From: Asticcacaulis sp. UBA2476 | Lineage (GTDB): Bacteria; Pseudomonadota; Alphaproteobacteria; Caulobacterales; Caulobacteraceae | Length of the DNA stretch: 27,612 bases | Direction of reading: 5' to 3' | Assembly: GCA_002342035.1 (NCBI GenBank) | Contig: DDPE01000040.1 | Span: 1 to 27,612, forward strand | Part shown: piece by piece, positions 16,332 through 24,077 of the stretch | Position numbering within the stretch: the first letter of the stretch is position 1 | Layout of the letters: each line of letters starts with the position of its first letter | Position numbers and translations under genes: made by a program | Notes under the pieces: generated by a model | Database searches by the model: none | What the model was told of the DNA's origin: nothing | What the model saw: only the letters and a program-made list of their open reading frames with translations

Positions 16332-16892
16332 ATGGCAGATGCGGTAAGTGAAACCATAGCCAATCTGGCGGACAAGACCCTGATCCTGCTCGACGACGAC
16401 GCGCCGTTCCGTCAGCGTCTGGCGCGCGCGCTGGAGGCGAGAGGCTTTCAGGTCACCGCCGTTGAAAGCGTGGCTGAGGCCCTGACGGCTATTGCCGCCA
16501 ACCCACCGGCTTTCGGGGTCATGGATATGCGCCTTGAGGACGGCAATGGCTTGAAAGCCGTCGAAGCCCTGCACGCTAAACGCCCGGATGCCCGCGCCAT
16601 TATGCTGACCGGCTATGGCAATATCGCCACCGCCGTCGCGGCCGTCAAATCCGGCGCAATCGATTATCTGTCGAAACCTGCCGATGCCGACGATGTCGTT
16701 AAGGCCCTGCTGGCGATTGAGGACCACAGCCCCGCCCCGCCGGAAAATCCGATGTCGGCCGACCGGGTGCGCTGGGAGCACATTCAGCGGGTCTATACCC
16801 TGTGCGGCCAGAACGTGTCTGAGACCGCGCGGCGCCTGAATATGCACCGCCGGACCCTGCAACGGATTCTGGCCAAACGCGCGCCCAAATAG
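16332..16892 (+). CDS. regA: Response regulator RegA/PrrA/ActR
   Basis: DNA-binding response regulator partner of RegB, controlling respiration, carbon and nitrogen fixation and related redox genes in alphaproteobacteria. With ATG at 16332, one base after the regB stop, it has 186 residues. The receiver domain holds acidic pocket D21-D23 (LLDDDAPF), phospho-acceptor D65 (GVMDMRLEDG), T of MLTGYG and K of YLSKPAD. A proline-rich linker (HSPAPPENP) leads to the Fis-type helix-turn-helix, with the near-invariant RegA stretch QNVSETARRLNMHRRTLQRI. A longer reading frame upstream overlaps regB and was rejected. It abuts the next gene, convergent, with no gap. Confidence 0.97.
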   Translation: MADAVSETIANLADKTLILLDDDAPFRQRLARALEARGFQVTAVESVAEALTAIAANPPAFGVMDMRLEDGNGLKAVEALHAKRPDARAIMLTGYGNIATAVAAVKSGAIDYLSKPADADDVVKALLAIEDHSPAPPENPMSADRVRWEHIQRVYTLCGQNVSETARRLNMHRRTLQRILAKRAPK

Positions 16893-17510
16893 CTATTCAT
16901 CCGCAATGATAATATTTGGATTATCCGGCGGGATAAATTCAAACAGGCCAATATCCAGCGCCTTTTGCGGGCGATAGGACATGAGCGGACTCGCGGCCAG
17001 CGCCTGCACCTCCTCCGGTGTCAATGCCTGACCCAGCGCTTTTTTGCGCACGGCCCGCGCCTGCACATAGGGCTCCAGACTGGCTGCCGGTTTGGCGACA
17101 CGCTTTGGGATGATCTTCCAGTACGACACACTGAGTTGCCACATCGATTTCACCGGCTTTGCGGGGGTGGGCCAGCGCTGACCGCCGGTCATGGCGGGGG
17201 TTGTGCGCTTGGCTGATTTTACCGGCTCCGCCCGGCACATCAGTCGGGCAAAATTATCCGCCGCATCCGGTGTAAACCGTGATCCGGGCCGGGAATCCTC
17301 CAGCAACTGTGGATATTGTGCGGCGTAATAATCAAGCGCCGCCTCTTGCGTTTCAAATTTCGGCCCCACGACTTCCGACACGAACTGCACGGATTTGCCG
17401 GATTCGACCATGGCCTCAGACTCACGGGCCGCACGCGCAAATCCCTTCGATGCCCAGCTATTGAGGACATCGATGCCATGAAGGGCAATGGGGTAGCGCA
17501 CGCTGGCCAT
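16893..17510 (-). CDS. Hypothetical protein, unknown family
   Basis: A 205-residue soluble protein that I do not recognise. It has no signal peptide or membrane segment. The N-terminal half (1-90) looks folded, with a repeated aromatic/acidic pattern ending near YYAAQYPQLLEDSRPGSRF. The middle (about 95-125) is rich in Lys, Pro and Thr and is probably a linker. The C-terminal part has the stretch RAVRKKALGQALTPEEVQAL followed by an acidic end. The start ATG at 17510 gives MASVRYPIALHGID. It is convergent with regA with zero spacing and divergent from divL across 175 bases. Coding potential is supported by its full-length open frame and codon use like its neighbours. Confidence 0.7.
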   Translation of the reverse strand: MASVRYPIALHGIDVLNSWASKGFARAARESEAMVESGKSVQFVSEVVGPKFETQEAALDYYAAQYPQLLEDSRPGSRFTPDAADNFARLMCRAEPVKSAKRTTPAMTGGQRWPTPAKPVKSMWQLSVSYWKIIPKRVAKPAASLEPYVQARAVRKKALGQALTPEEVQALAASPLMSYRPQKALDIGLFEFIPPDNPNIIIADE

Positions 17511-17616
17511 GATCCGAACCTATCCAAAACCGTTGCCACTCTATAACGCGGCCACAGGTTTCCAAAGGGTGAATACCGGTTAAATTCAGCACAGCCTTAT
17601 TTTGTTGGCGGCAGGC

Positions 17617-17653
17617 GATTCAACTTGATTTATCATGTCAAGTTATCTGATTC
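17617..17653. promoter_or_regulatory. Inverted repeat and two GANTC sites upstream of divL
   Basis: AACTTGA (17622-17628) and TCAAGTT (17638-17644) form a perfect seven-base inverted repeat with a nine-base centre, 42 bases before the divL start. GATTC sites, the CcrM methylation target GANTC, flank it at 17617-17621 and 17649-17653. In Caulobacter, GANTC sites in promoters can make transcription depend on replication. A role here is inference. Confidence 0.35.
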
Positions 17654-17685
17654 GTTTTACAACCTGAAAAGCCTGAATGTAGCGC

Positions 17686-20079
17686 ATGGACGTATCCGCC
17701 ATAGCCTTAGCCGTTGCCGGGGGATCGCTCGCTCTGGCTTTGTCGACGACCTTTTTGTCGTGGCGGCAGCGCGGCACTCTGGGGGCGCAGCGTGACGCGT
17801 TCAAAGCTGATCTCGGCCTGAAACAGACCATGCTGTCGGAACTGGATGCCGCCACATCGGCGTTCGATGAAGCGTTTCTGGCCGTCGAAGATGACATGGT
17901 GCGGCTGGTGTGGGGTGATGAAACCCTGAAAGCCTGCGCCGAGGCCTTGGGTGTGTCCTATGCTGATGGCGATATAACCGACTGCGCGCCGCAGGTCTTA
18001 GAGGCCTTAAGCCAAAGTTCCCCGCAGGCCGAAGCTGATCTGAAATCCTTGATCGAGACAGGCAAGCCCTGCCGGTTTGAAATATTTGCCGAAAAGGCCG
18101 TGGGCGTTGCGGGCAAGACCCTGATCGTCGAAGGCCGCCCGTCGGGTGCCACCGCCTGGATCAGGCTGGCCATAGCCGGGGCGCAGACCTCACTGTCGTC
18201 AGGGCCGTTCGCCCAGATGGCCGAGCATTTGCCCGCCCCGTGCTGGATCGTCTCCAAAGACGGGCGTCTGGTCTGGGCCAATAACGCCTGGTTGAAGGCC
18301 GTTGAAGCGGAAAGCCTTGCCGACGCCCGCGAACGCGACCTTAGCCTTGATCGGTCTGCTGATGCGCTGGTGCAGGAAGCCGTGGCCACGGCTAGCCACC
18401 GCGAAGGATTCCGCTGGCTGACCCTTGATGGCCAGAGACGCGCCTTCTCGGTGACGGTTGAGCCGTTGTCAGAAGGCTATTTCGCCGCCTATGCGCTGGA
18501 TGTCACCGAGGCCGAAGAAAGCCGCGATGCCCTGAAGCGCCACGCCAAGGCCCACGATGAAACCCTTGATCGCCTCGAAGACGCCGTGGCGATCTTTGGG
18601 CCTGAAAAGCGCCTGACCTTCCATAACCGGGCGTTTGAAACCCTTTGGGATCTTGATCCGGCGTGGCTGGCGGAACGGCCCACCCACGGTGAACTACTGG
18701 ATCGTCTGCGCCAGAAACGCCGCTTGCCGGAGATGGGCGACTATGCCAAGTGGAAGGCGCAGGAGCTTGAGTTTTACGGTCTCAAGGACATAGCCCCCGA
18801 TGAAATGTGGAGCCTGCCCGGGGGACGCTCACTAAAGGTCGTACGCCAGCCCCATCCACTGGGCGGCCTCCTGACCCTTTATGTCGATAAAACCGACGAA
18901 CTAAAGCTCAAATCCCAGTTCAACTCCCTAATTCAGGTGCAGCGCGCCACGCTCGATCAGCTTCTGGACGCCGTCAGTGTGTTCGGATCGGATGGACGGT
19001 TGCGGCTGCGCAACGCCGCCTTTGATGCCTTCTGGAACCTGTCGGCCGAAGACATGGTCACCATGATGGATTTTGCCGTCATGGCCGAACTGTGCCTGCC
19101 ACTGGTTCACGACAAGGGCTTCTGGGCAGAGTTAAAAGCCCGCGTCACCGATACCGATCCGATCGCCCGCGCCCCGCAGATGGGCGAGGTTCGTGTTTCG
19201 GACGGGCGACTGGCGCGCTGGCGCACCCAGCCCCTGCCGGATGGCGCGACGCTGGTGGCCTTTGCCGACATCACCGCAACGCGCAACCTTGAACAGGCCA
19301 TCGAAGACCGCGACATGGCGCTCAATGAATCGGTGCGGCTGAAACGCGAATTTGTGGCCAATGTGTCCTATGAACTGCGTACGCCGATGACCACCATTGT
19401 CGGCTATTCGGAACTGATGACCTCGCAGTCAGCGGGCCTTAACGATAAGCAACTGAACTATCTGACCGCCATCCAGAGCGCCGGACGTGAACTGGCGCGC
19501 TCCATAGATGACGTGCTCGATATGGCGCAGATGGATGCCGGGGAAATGCAGATTTCCCTGTCGGACGTGACGTTTGGCACCATCCTGCACGATCTGTCTT
19601 TGCGGCTGGACGGTGTGCTGGCCACGCGCAATCTGCGCTTTGAGCATATGGGTCTGAGCGATGATACCGTGATCCGCGTCGATCCACGCCGGCTGGGTCA
19701 GATGCTGGATCACCTGATTGATAATGCCCAGCGCAATGCGGCGGCGGATACGGCGATTGTGCTGAAAACTGACCGCGACGGTGACACCCTGCGTCTTGAG
19801 GTCAGCCATAAAGGCCGTGGGATTCCTTACGATAAACAGGCTCACATCTTTGACCGCTATGTCGGTCGTGAGCGCGGCGGGCCGGGGCTTGGGCTGGCGC
19901 TGGTTAAGGCCCTGACCGAACTGCACGGCGGCTGGATAACCTTAGAGTCTGAGCCGTCCGAAGGGGCGACCTTCTCAATCCACCTGCCCCACCAGAACGA
20001 TATCGAACTGCCAGAGCCAGAAGCCGTCTCGCAGGATGATGCCGCAGATACCGACGACAATACGGTCTGGGTTGCCTGA
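17686..20079 (+). CDS. divL: Cell-cycle histidine kinase homologue DivL
   Basis: DivL-type signalling protein of 797 residues (about 769 in Caulobacter). In Caulobacter, DivL sits at the cell pole, binds DivK and controls CckA and thus CtrA. One N-terminal membrane segment (about 4-24) is followed by a cryptic PAS-like region and three recognisable PAS-like segments starting near 182, 294 and 422. The dimerisation domain has EFVANVSYELRTPMTTIVGYSE, with Y562 where the phospho-acceptor histidine belongs; this Tyr is the diagnostic DivL feature. The ATPase domain has N-box DHLIDNAQRNAA, but the G1 box reads SHKGRGI, with H708 in place of the Asp that contacts adenine. The glycine box GGPGLGLALVKAL is kept. 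The protein is thus probably a scaffold or pseudokinase. It is monocistronic and ends at a bidirectional terminator. Confidence 0.95.
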   Translation: MDVSAIALAVAGGSLALALSTTFLSWRQRGTLGAQRDAFKADLGLKQTMLSELDAATSAFDEAFLAVEDDMVRLVWGDETLKACAEALGVSYADGDITDCAPQVLEALSQSSPQAEADLKSLIETGKPCRFEIFAEKAVGVAGKTLIVEGRPSGATAWIRLAIAGAQTSLSSGPFAQMAEHLPAPCWIVSKDGRLVWANNAWLKAVEAESLADARERDLSLDRSADALVQEAVATASHREGFRWLTLDGQRRAFSVTVEPLSEGYFAAYALDVTEAEESRDALKRHAKAHDETLDRLEDAVAIFGPEKRLTFHNRAFETLWDLDPAWLAERPTHGELLDRLRQKRRLPEMGDYAKWKAQELEFYGLKDIAPDEMWSLPGGRSLKVVRQPHPLGGLLTLYVDKTDELKLKSQFNSLIQVQRATLDQLLDAVSVFGSDGRLRLRNAAFDAFWNLSAEDMVTMMDFAVMAELCLPLVHDKGFWAELKARVTDTDPIARAPQMGEVRVSDGRLARWRTQPLPDGATLVAFADITATRNLEQAIEDRDMALNESVRLKREFVANVSYELRTPMTTIVGYSELMTSQSAGLNDKQLNYLTAIQSAGRELARSIDDVLDMAQMDAGEMQISLSDVTFGTILHDLSLRLDGVLATRNLRFEHMGLSDDTVIRVDPRRLGQMLDHLIDNAQRNAAADTAIVLKTDRDGDTLRLEVSHKGRGIPYDKQAHIFDRYVGRERGGPGLGLALVKALTELHGGWITLESEPSEGATFSIHLPHQNDIELPEPEAVSQDDAADTDDNTVWVA

Positions 20080-20083
20080 AAAA

Positions 20084-20120
20084 AAGGCGCGGGCCTTAAT
20101 CCCCGCGCCTTAGTTTTTTT
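20084..20120. terminator. Bidirectional terminator between divL and creD
   Basis: The perfect 10-base-pair stem AAGGCGCGGG / CCCGCGCCTT (20084-20093 with 20102-20111) has an eight-base loop. A T run lies at 20114-20120 on the plus strand. A run of A before the stem gives a T run on the minus strand. It can end both convergent genes. The distal T run overlaps the creD stop codon. Confidence 0.92.
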
Positions 20121-21579
20121 AAGCCTCTTCAATTGGCTTTCCGAATGGTTCACGCCCGTACCAGTTAATGTTGCGCGTCAGGATCATGACAATCGCAATG
20201 ACCAGGAAGGCCGACACGGCCCCGACCAGCAGGGCATAATCTTCCATCCGCATCAGGATATAGATCAGGCCATAGAGCAGGCTGAATGCCCCAAGTGCGC
20301 CGATAAATCGCCACAGGCTTGAGAAAATCAGACCGGCATAGCCTGAGATCAGCAGCACCGTAGCCCCGGCCGCCACCGCAAACGCGGCATCAAACCCGAT
20401 CCGCTCCGCCAGCGACAGCAAAAGCAGGTAAAAGGTAATCTGCGCCAGCCCGACCAGAATATATTGCGCCGGATGCAATTCCCGCTTTGAGGTGGTTTCA
20501 AACAGAAAATAGGTCAGAAAGACCAAACCGATAAACAGCAGCGCATATTTCAGTGACCGGCCCACCGATTGATAGGGGTTGGTCGGCTCAACGAACGTCA
20601 CCGACAGTTCCGAACGGCCAAGGTTAGACAACTGGCTGATGTCGACGGCGGCGGGCATACCCCGCGCCACAAAGGGCACCGACCAGCTCGCCGCAAAGCC
20701 TTTTTTGGTGACCTGTTCACCTTGCGAAGGGGCGACCGCCGGATTGCGCGGCAGGCTGCGGGTCACCGGCAGGAAGCCACCCCCAAAAGACGGGAAGTTC
20801 CAGTCGCCGGTGATTTTGGCCTCGGTCGTCTTGGCAAAGGCCAGAAAAGCGATTTTTTCCGCACCCGTAAAGGTCATATTGAGCGCAACATCGACCGGCT
20901 GATCCGGCGTCAGGCCCGCTACCGGCGTTGAAAACAGATCCATCGATCCGCCGCCTTCGTCGCCTGTGCCTGCCATGCCTTGCTGGCCATAGCCGGACGG
21001 CGCCAGCGTCAAAGCCGCGCCATTGACTTTGGCCAATATATCGGTGCGCGCACCACGGCTATCGGAAGCACCTGACAGAACTTGCGCATCCGCCCAGTTC
21101 AGTGTGGCCGCGGGCATGGCGGTCTGAACCTTCGTCAAATCAAAATGGGCTTTGAAGGCAATATCAGAGGTATAGACCGGCACGCGGAACATCGAGCGGG
21201 CGCGCACTTCGCTTTTAGTCGCGGCTGAGGCCTGACCCGTGGTCGGGAAGACTATCAGGGTGCCGGATTCGGGCGCGCCAACGGTTCGGTTGCCCTTGGC
21301 ATCAATGGCGACCTTTCCGGGGTTCGTATAGGGTACGGCAATCACCGGCCCCATGAACACCTGACGGCCGCCCATAAGGCCGCCAATTTCGCGGGCCACG
21401 GTATCGGCCCGGTTTGTGCGCTCCATCAACAGACCAAACACCAGAAAGGCCGGAATGGACATGAGCACGGCCAGTACGCACACAATAATCAGTTTGCCGC
21501 CACGGGTGCGCATGGCCTGGGGTTTCGCTCTGGGCAGCGGAGGCGGCGATGAGGTTGGGGTGACGAGGGGTTCCGTCAT
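20119..21579 (-). CDS. creD: Inner-membrane protein CreD
   Basis: CreD-family inner-membrane protein, 486 residues with the start at ATG 21579 (MTEPLVTPTS), chosen because AGGAAC precedes it. An ATG eight codons further upstream has no ribosome binding site. A Pro-rich cytoplasmic N terminus leads to one helix (about 28-52), then a large periplasmic domain (about 55-335) with family stretches GPVIAVPY and VPVYTSDIAFKAHFD, and a cluster of five or six C-terminal helices (about 340-475). In E. coli and Stenotrophomonas, creD belongs to the CreBC regulon and contributes to envelope integrity; no creBC genes are here. Two palindromic operator-like sites lie upstream, suggesting a dedicated regulator elsewhere. 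It is downstream of the HPP-CBS gene. Confidence 0.93.
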   Translation of the reverse strand: MTEPLVTPTSSPPPLPRAKPQAMRTRGGKLIIVCVLAVLMSIPAFLVFGLLMERTNRADTVAREIGGLMGGRQVFMGPVIAVPYTNPGKVAIDAKGNRTVGAPESGTLIVFPTTGQASAATKSEVRARSMFRVPVYTSDIAFKAHFDLTKVQTAMPAATLNWADAQVLSGASDSRGARTDILAKVNGAALTLAPSGYGQQGMAGTGDEGGGSMDLFSTPVAGLTPDQPVDVALNMTFTGAEKIAFLAFAKTTEAKITGDWNFPSFGGGFLPVTRSLPRNPAVAPSQGEQVTKKGFAASWSVPFVARGMPAAVDISQLSNLGRSELSVTFVEPTNPYQSVGRSLKYALLFIGLVFLTYFLFETTSKRELHPAQYILVGLAQITFYLLLLSLAERIGFDAAFAVAAGATVLLISGYAGLIFSSLWRFIGALGAFSLLYGLIYILMRMEDYALLVGAVSAFLVIAIVMILTRNINWYGREPFGKPIEEA

Positions 21580-21647
21580 GGATATCGTTCCTGAACCGGA
21601 CATCGGGCACGAATTTGCCGTCCGGACCGGCAGAAACTAGATCATTT

Positions 21648-21683
21648 TTGAACGTCGTTCAATATAAATATGAACATAGTTCA
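21648..21683. promoter_or_regulatory. Paired palindromic operators upstream of creD
   Basis: TTGAAC-GTC-GTTCAA (21648-21662, perfect) and TGAAC-ATA-GTTCA (21671-21683, perfect) share the core GAAC-N3-GTTC. Their centres are 22 bases apart, about two helical turns, so two dimers could bind the same DNA face. They lie 69-104 bases before the creD start and a few bases past the stop of the HPP-CBS gene. The pattern fits a dimeric repressor of the TetR or similar type. The spacing excludes the alphaproteobacterial LexA box GTTC-N7-GTTC. Confidence 0.6.
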
Positions 21684-21685
21684 AA

Positions 21686-22807
21686 TTAAGCCACCTGATG
21701 GTACAGGGCCCGCATCAGATCGGACTGAGTGATGATCCCCACCAGTCGACGGGTAGCATCCAGCACCGGCACATGGCGCAGATCGTTTTCGGAAAACAGC
21801 GGTGACAGTTCAACCACATGATCGGCCTCAAACGCGGTCTTGATGCCGGTTTGCATGATTTGGCCCACCACTTCGGGTTTGTCGGAATAGGGACTGTCGG
21901 TGCGTTTAACCAAGGCTTTAAGCCGTCCGCCGATATCCTCGAAACGATCAGCCCCGCAATGGCGCATAAAGTCCGAAAGGGTAACCATACCAAGCACCCG
22001 CTGCTGCGGATCGAGCACCGGCAGGGCTTTGATGTCATGCTTTTTCATCAAGGCCCAGGCTTCGTTAAGCTCTGTGCCGAACACCACCGACACCGGATTT
22101 TCGGTCATGATGTCCCGGCACAACATCTCACCCATCTGACGGCGATAGGCCTGAAGCTCGGTCAGTTGCAGAATGGCGCGCAGGTCGTCGCGGCTGATGT
22201 CGATGACTTCGTTAAAGCGGGCCATAACGGCGTCGATATCGCTGTCTTTGAAGCGGCTCAGGCCGGTGGTCTGCGGCGCAGGCGCTATGGCGATGTGCGG
22301 ATAGGAATGGCGGGTCAGATTGTTATAGGCAATCCCTGCCAGCACCAGCAGGGTTGAATTGGTCAGGGCCGGAAACAGCGCCCATGACCAGTCGGCTTGT
22401 GTTAGTACCGCCAAAAGTGCCGCCGCCCCTCCCGGCGGATGCAGGCAGCGGGCATAGAACATGACCCCAATCGCCAGGGCTACACCGGCGGCGGCGGCCA
22501 GTACCGGATCGGGGATGAGGTGGAAGCACACAATGCCGCACAGGGCCGATAACGTATTGCCGCCAATCACCGGCCACGGCTGGGCCAGAGGCGAAGACGG
22601 CACCGCAAACACCAGCACCGCCGAGGCGCCAATCGGTGCCATCAACCAGACAGCGGCATGGGTTTGCAGACCCCACATATGGCACAGTAACGCCGTCAGA
22701 CCAATGCCGATAAAGGCCCCGATGACATTGCGCAGGCGCGTAGAATGATTGACAGCTAAAGGCTTCGGTAAAAACGCCTGAAACCACTGGGCAGTAAAGG
22801 CAGCCAT
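21686..22807 (-). CDS. HPP-family membrane protein with tandem CBS domains
   Basis: Integral membrane protein of 373 residues joining an HPP domain to a CBS pair. The N-terminal part (about 25-165) has four or five hydrophobic segments and the family motif CLHPPGGAAA, with HPP at 123-125. Two CBS domains follow (about 235-295 and 310-370), with typical VLDPQQRVLGMVTLSDFMRH and VLDATRRLVGIITQSDLMRA. Some HPP proteins transport nitrite; CBS pairs usually sense adenylates. A regulated anion or nitrite transporter is a possible but unproven role. The ATG at 22807 has a hairpin just upstream (22814-22832). It lies between a ferredoxin gene and creD on one strand. Confidence 0.88.
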   Translation of the reverse strand: MAAFTAQWFQAFLPKPLAVNHSTRLRNVIGAFIGIGLTALLCHMWGLQTHAAVWLMAPIGASAVLVFAVPSSPLAQPWPVIGGNTLSALCGIVCFHLIPDPVLAAAAGVALAIGVMFYARCLHPPGGAAALLAVLTQADWSWALFPALTNSTLLVLAGIAYNNLTRHSYPHIAIAPAPQTTGLSRFKDSDIDAVMARFNEVIDISRDDLRAILQLTELQAYRRQMGEMLCRDIMTENPVSVVFGTELNEAWALMKKHDIKALPVLDPQQRVLGMVTLSDFMRHCGADRFEDIGGRLKALVKRTDSPYSDKPEVVGQIMQTGIKTAFEADHVVELSPLFSENDLRHVPVLDATRRLVGIITQSDLMRALYHQVA

Positions 22808-22813
22808 GTCGTC

Positions 22814-22832
22814 CCCGTATTTTATTTACGGG
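22814..22832. other. Small hairpin between ferredoxin and HPP-CBS genes
   Basis: CCCGTA and TACGGG form a six-base-pair stem around an AT-only seven-base loop, in the 35-base gap between the two genes. There is no T run after it on the minus strand, so it is not a standard terminator. It may affect the HPP-CBS translation start seven bases away. Confidence 0.35.
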
Positions 22833-22842
22833 CTGGTTTAAA

Positions 22843-23163
22843 CTAGTGCTGACTTTCCGGCAACTCGACGGTGAGGCCATCGAGCGCATCGGTTATGCGG
22901 ATCTGGCAGCTAAGGCGCGAGGTCGGGCGGACATCCTGCGCGAAATCGAGCATGGATTCTTCCATCACTGACGGATTGCCGACTTTTTCGAACCAGTCTT
23001 CGGCCACATAGACATGGCAGGTTGCGCACGCACAGGCCCCGCCGCAATCAGCGTCAATGCCCGGCACGTTGTTCTTGATCGCGCCTTCCATGACGGTATT
23101 ACCGACCTTGGCGTCGATCTCGTGGCGCTCGCCGTTTTGTTCGATGTAGATAATCTTGACCAT
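22843..23163 (-). CDS. 2Fe-2S ferredoxin (adrenodoxin type)
   Basis: Soluble [2Fe-2S] electron carrier of the adrenodoxin/Isc-ferredoxin fold, 106 residues, normal length. Cluster ligands are C40, C46, C49 (DCGGACACATCH) and C86 (SRLSCQIR). The segment EESMLDFAQDVRPTSRLSCQ is typical of the bacterial ferredoxins close to mitochondrial ones, such as Caulobacter FdxB and those partnering cytochrome P450 or Fe-S assembly. It has no isc genes beside it, so its electron partner is open. The start is ATG 23163. It lies after the sdhB terminator and so is probably transcribed separately from sdh, perhaps together with the HPP-CBS gene. Confidence 0.94.
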   Translation of the reverse strand: MVKIIYIEQNGERHEIDAKVGNTVMEGAIKNNVPGIDADCGGACACATCHVYVAEDWFEKVGNPSVMEESMLDFAQDVRPTSRLSCQIRITDALDGLTVELPESQH

Positions 23164-23196
23164 AACCCGAAATATAATCCTTAAAACTAAAAAAGC

Positions 23197-23231
23197 AAAA
23201 AGGCTCGAAGGGCCGCCCCTAGAGCCTTTTT
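23197..23231 (-). terminator. Rho-independent terminator of the sdh operon
   Basis: AAAAAGGCTC (23197-23206) pairs with GAGCCTTTTT (23222-23231), and an inner AGGG/CCCT lengthens the stem. The symmetrical A and T runs let it work on both strands. It lies about 60 bases after the sdhB stop and just before the ferredoxin gene, separating the two transcripts. Confidence 0.88.
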
Positions 23232-23243
23232 ACCATATCGTCC

Positions 23244-23284
23244 CAAACCTAAGTACACTGAGCGTAGCGAAGGACTTTGGTTTG
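23244..23284. repeat. Short palindromic repeat next to the sdhB stop
   Basis: CAAACC (about 23244-23249) and GGTTTG (23279-23284) are the ends of an imperfect inverted repeat. Its centre is CACTGAGCGTAGCGAAG, a sequence of the kind often dispersed in proteobacterial intergenic regions. It lies seven bases after the sdhB stop and upstream of the terminator, where it could stabilise the 3' end of the mRNA. Copy number is not visible here. Confidence 0.5.
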
Positions 23285-23291
23285 ATTACGC

Positions 23292-24065
23292 TTACTTCGC
23301 TGGCATCATCTTCTTGATCTCGGCAATCGCCTTGGCGGGGTTAAGACCCTTGGGGCAAACCTGAGCGCAGTTCATGATGGTGTGGCAGCGGTAAAGCTTG
23401 AACGGGTCTTCGAGCGATTCCAGACGCTGCTTGGTCTTATCGTCGCGCGAATCCGCAATCCAGCGATAGGCCTGTAAAAGCGCTGCAGGGCCGAGGTATT
23501 TGTCCTGATTCCACCAGTAAGACGGGCACGAGGTCGAACAGCATGCGCACAGAATGCACTCGTAAAGGCCGTCCAGTTTATCGCGTGAGGCCGGTGTTTG
23601 CAGACGCTCTTTTTCAGGATCGGGCGTCGTCGATTGCAGATAGGGCTCAACCGAGGCGTACTGAGCATAGAAGCCCGACAAATCCGGCACCAGATCCTTG
23701 ACCACCGGCATGTGCGGCAGAGGGGCGATGGTGATCTCACCGGAAAACTCATCATGGCCCTTGGTACAGGCCAGAGTGTTACGGCCACCGATGTTCATGG
23801 CGCACGATCCGCAGATACCTTCGCGGCAGGAGCGGCGGAACGACAGGGTCGAATCGACGTTGTTCTTGATGTAGATCAGGCTGTCGAGCAGCATCGGCCC
23901 GTGGGCCTTGGAATCGACTTCGTACTTATCCCAGCGCGGGTTTTCACCGGTTTCCGGATCAAAGCGATAGATCTTATAGACGCGGACATTCTTGGCACCG
24001 GACGGGGCCTTATAACGCTTACCGGTCTTGATCTGTGAGCGTTTAGGGAGCGTCAGTTCAACCAT
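23292..24065 (-). CDS. sdhB: Succinate dehydrogenase iron-sulfur subunit
   Basis: Iron-sulfur subunit of complex II, carrying electrons from the flavin to the membrane quinone site. It is 257 residues. The [2Fe-2S] ligands are C80, C85, C88 and C100 (SCREGICGSCAMNIGG...LAC). The [4Fe-4S] motif is CILCACC (C170, C173, C176), followed by C180 in STSCPSYWW. The [3Fe-4S] region has C227, C233 and C237 (CHTIMNCAQVCPKGLNP). All cluster ligands are present. The ATG at 24065 follows AGGAG and is 12 bases after the sdhA stop. It is the last gene of the sdhCDAB operon, ended by the terminator at 23197-23231. Confidence 0.98.
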   Translation of the reverse strand: MVELTLPKRSQIKTGKRYKAPSGAKNVRVYKIYRFDPETGENPRWDKYEVDSKAHGPMLLDSLIYIKNNVDSTLSFRRSCREGICGSCAMNIGGRNTLACTKGHDEFSGEITIAPLPHMPVVKDLVPDLSGFYAQYASVEPYLQSTTPDPEKERLQTPASRDKLDGLYECILCACCSTSCPSYWWNQDKYLGPAALLQAYRWIADSRDDKTKQRLESLEDPFKLYRCHTIMNCAQVCPKGLNPAKAIAEIKKMMPAK

Positions 24066-24077
24066 AATAATTCACTC

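Noticed and set aside
21648..21683. Alphaproteobacterial LexA/SOS box before creD
   Set aside because: LexA sites there are direct repeats GTTC-N7-GTTC. Here the half sites are inverted with three bases between them, and direct copies are 18 bases apart.
22323..22889. A 188-codon open frame overlapping the HPP-CBS gene
   Set aside because: It is a shadow in another frame of the HPP domain, which has clear family motifs, and its composition (Cys, Arg, Gly rich) is unlike a real protein.
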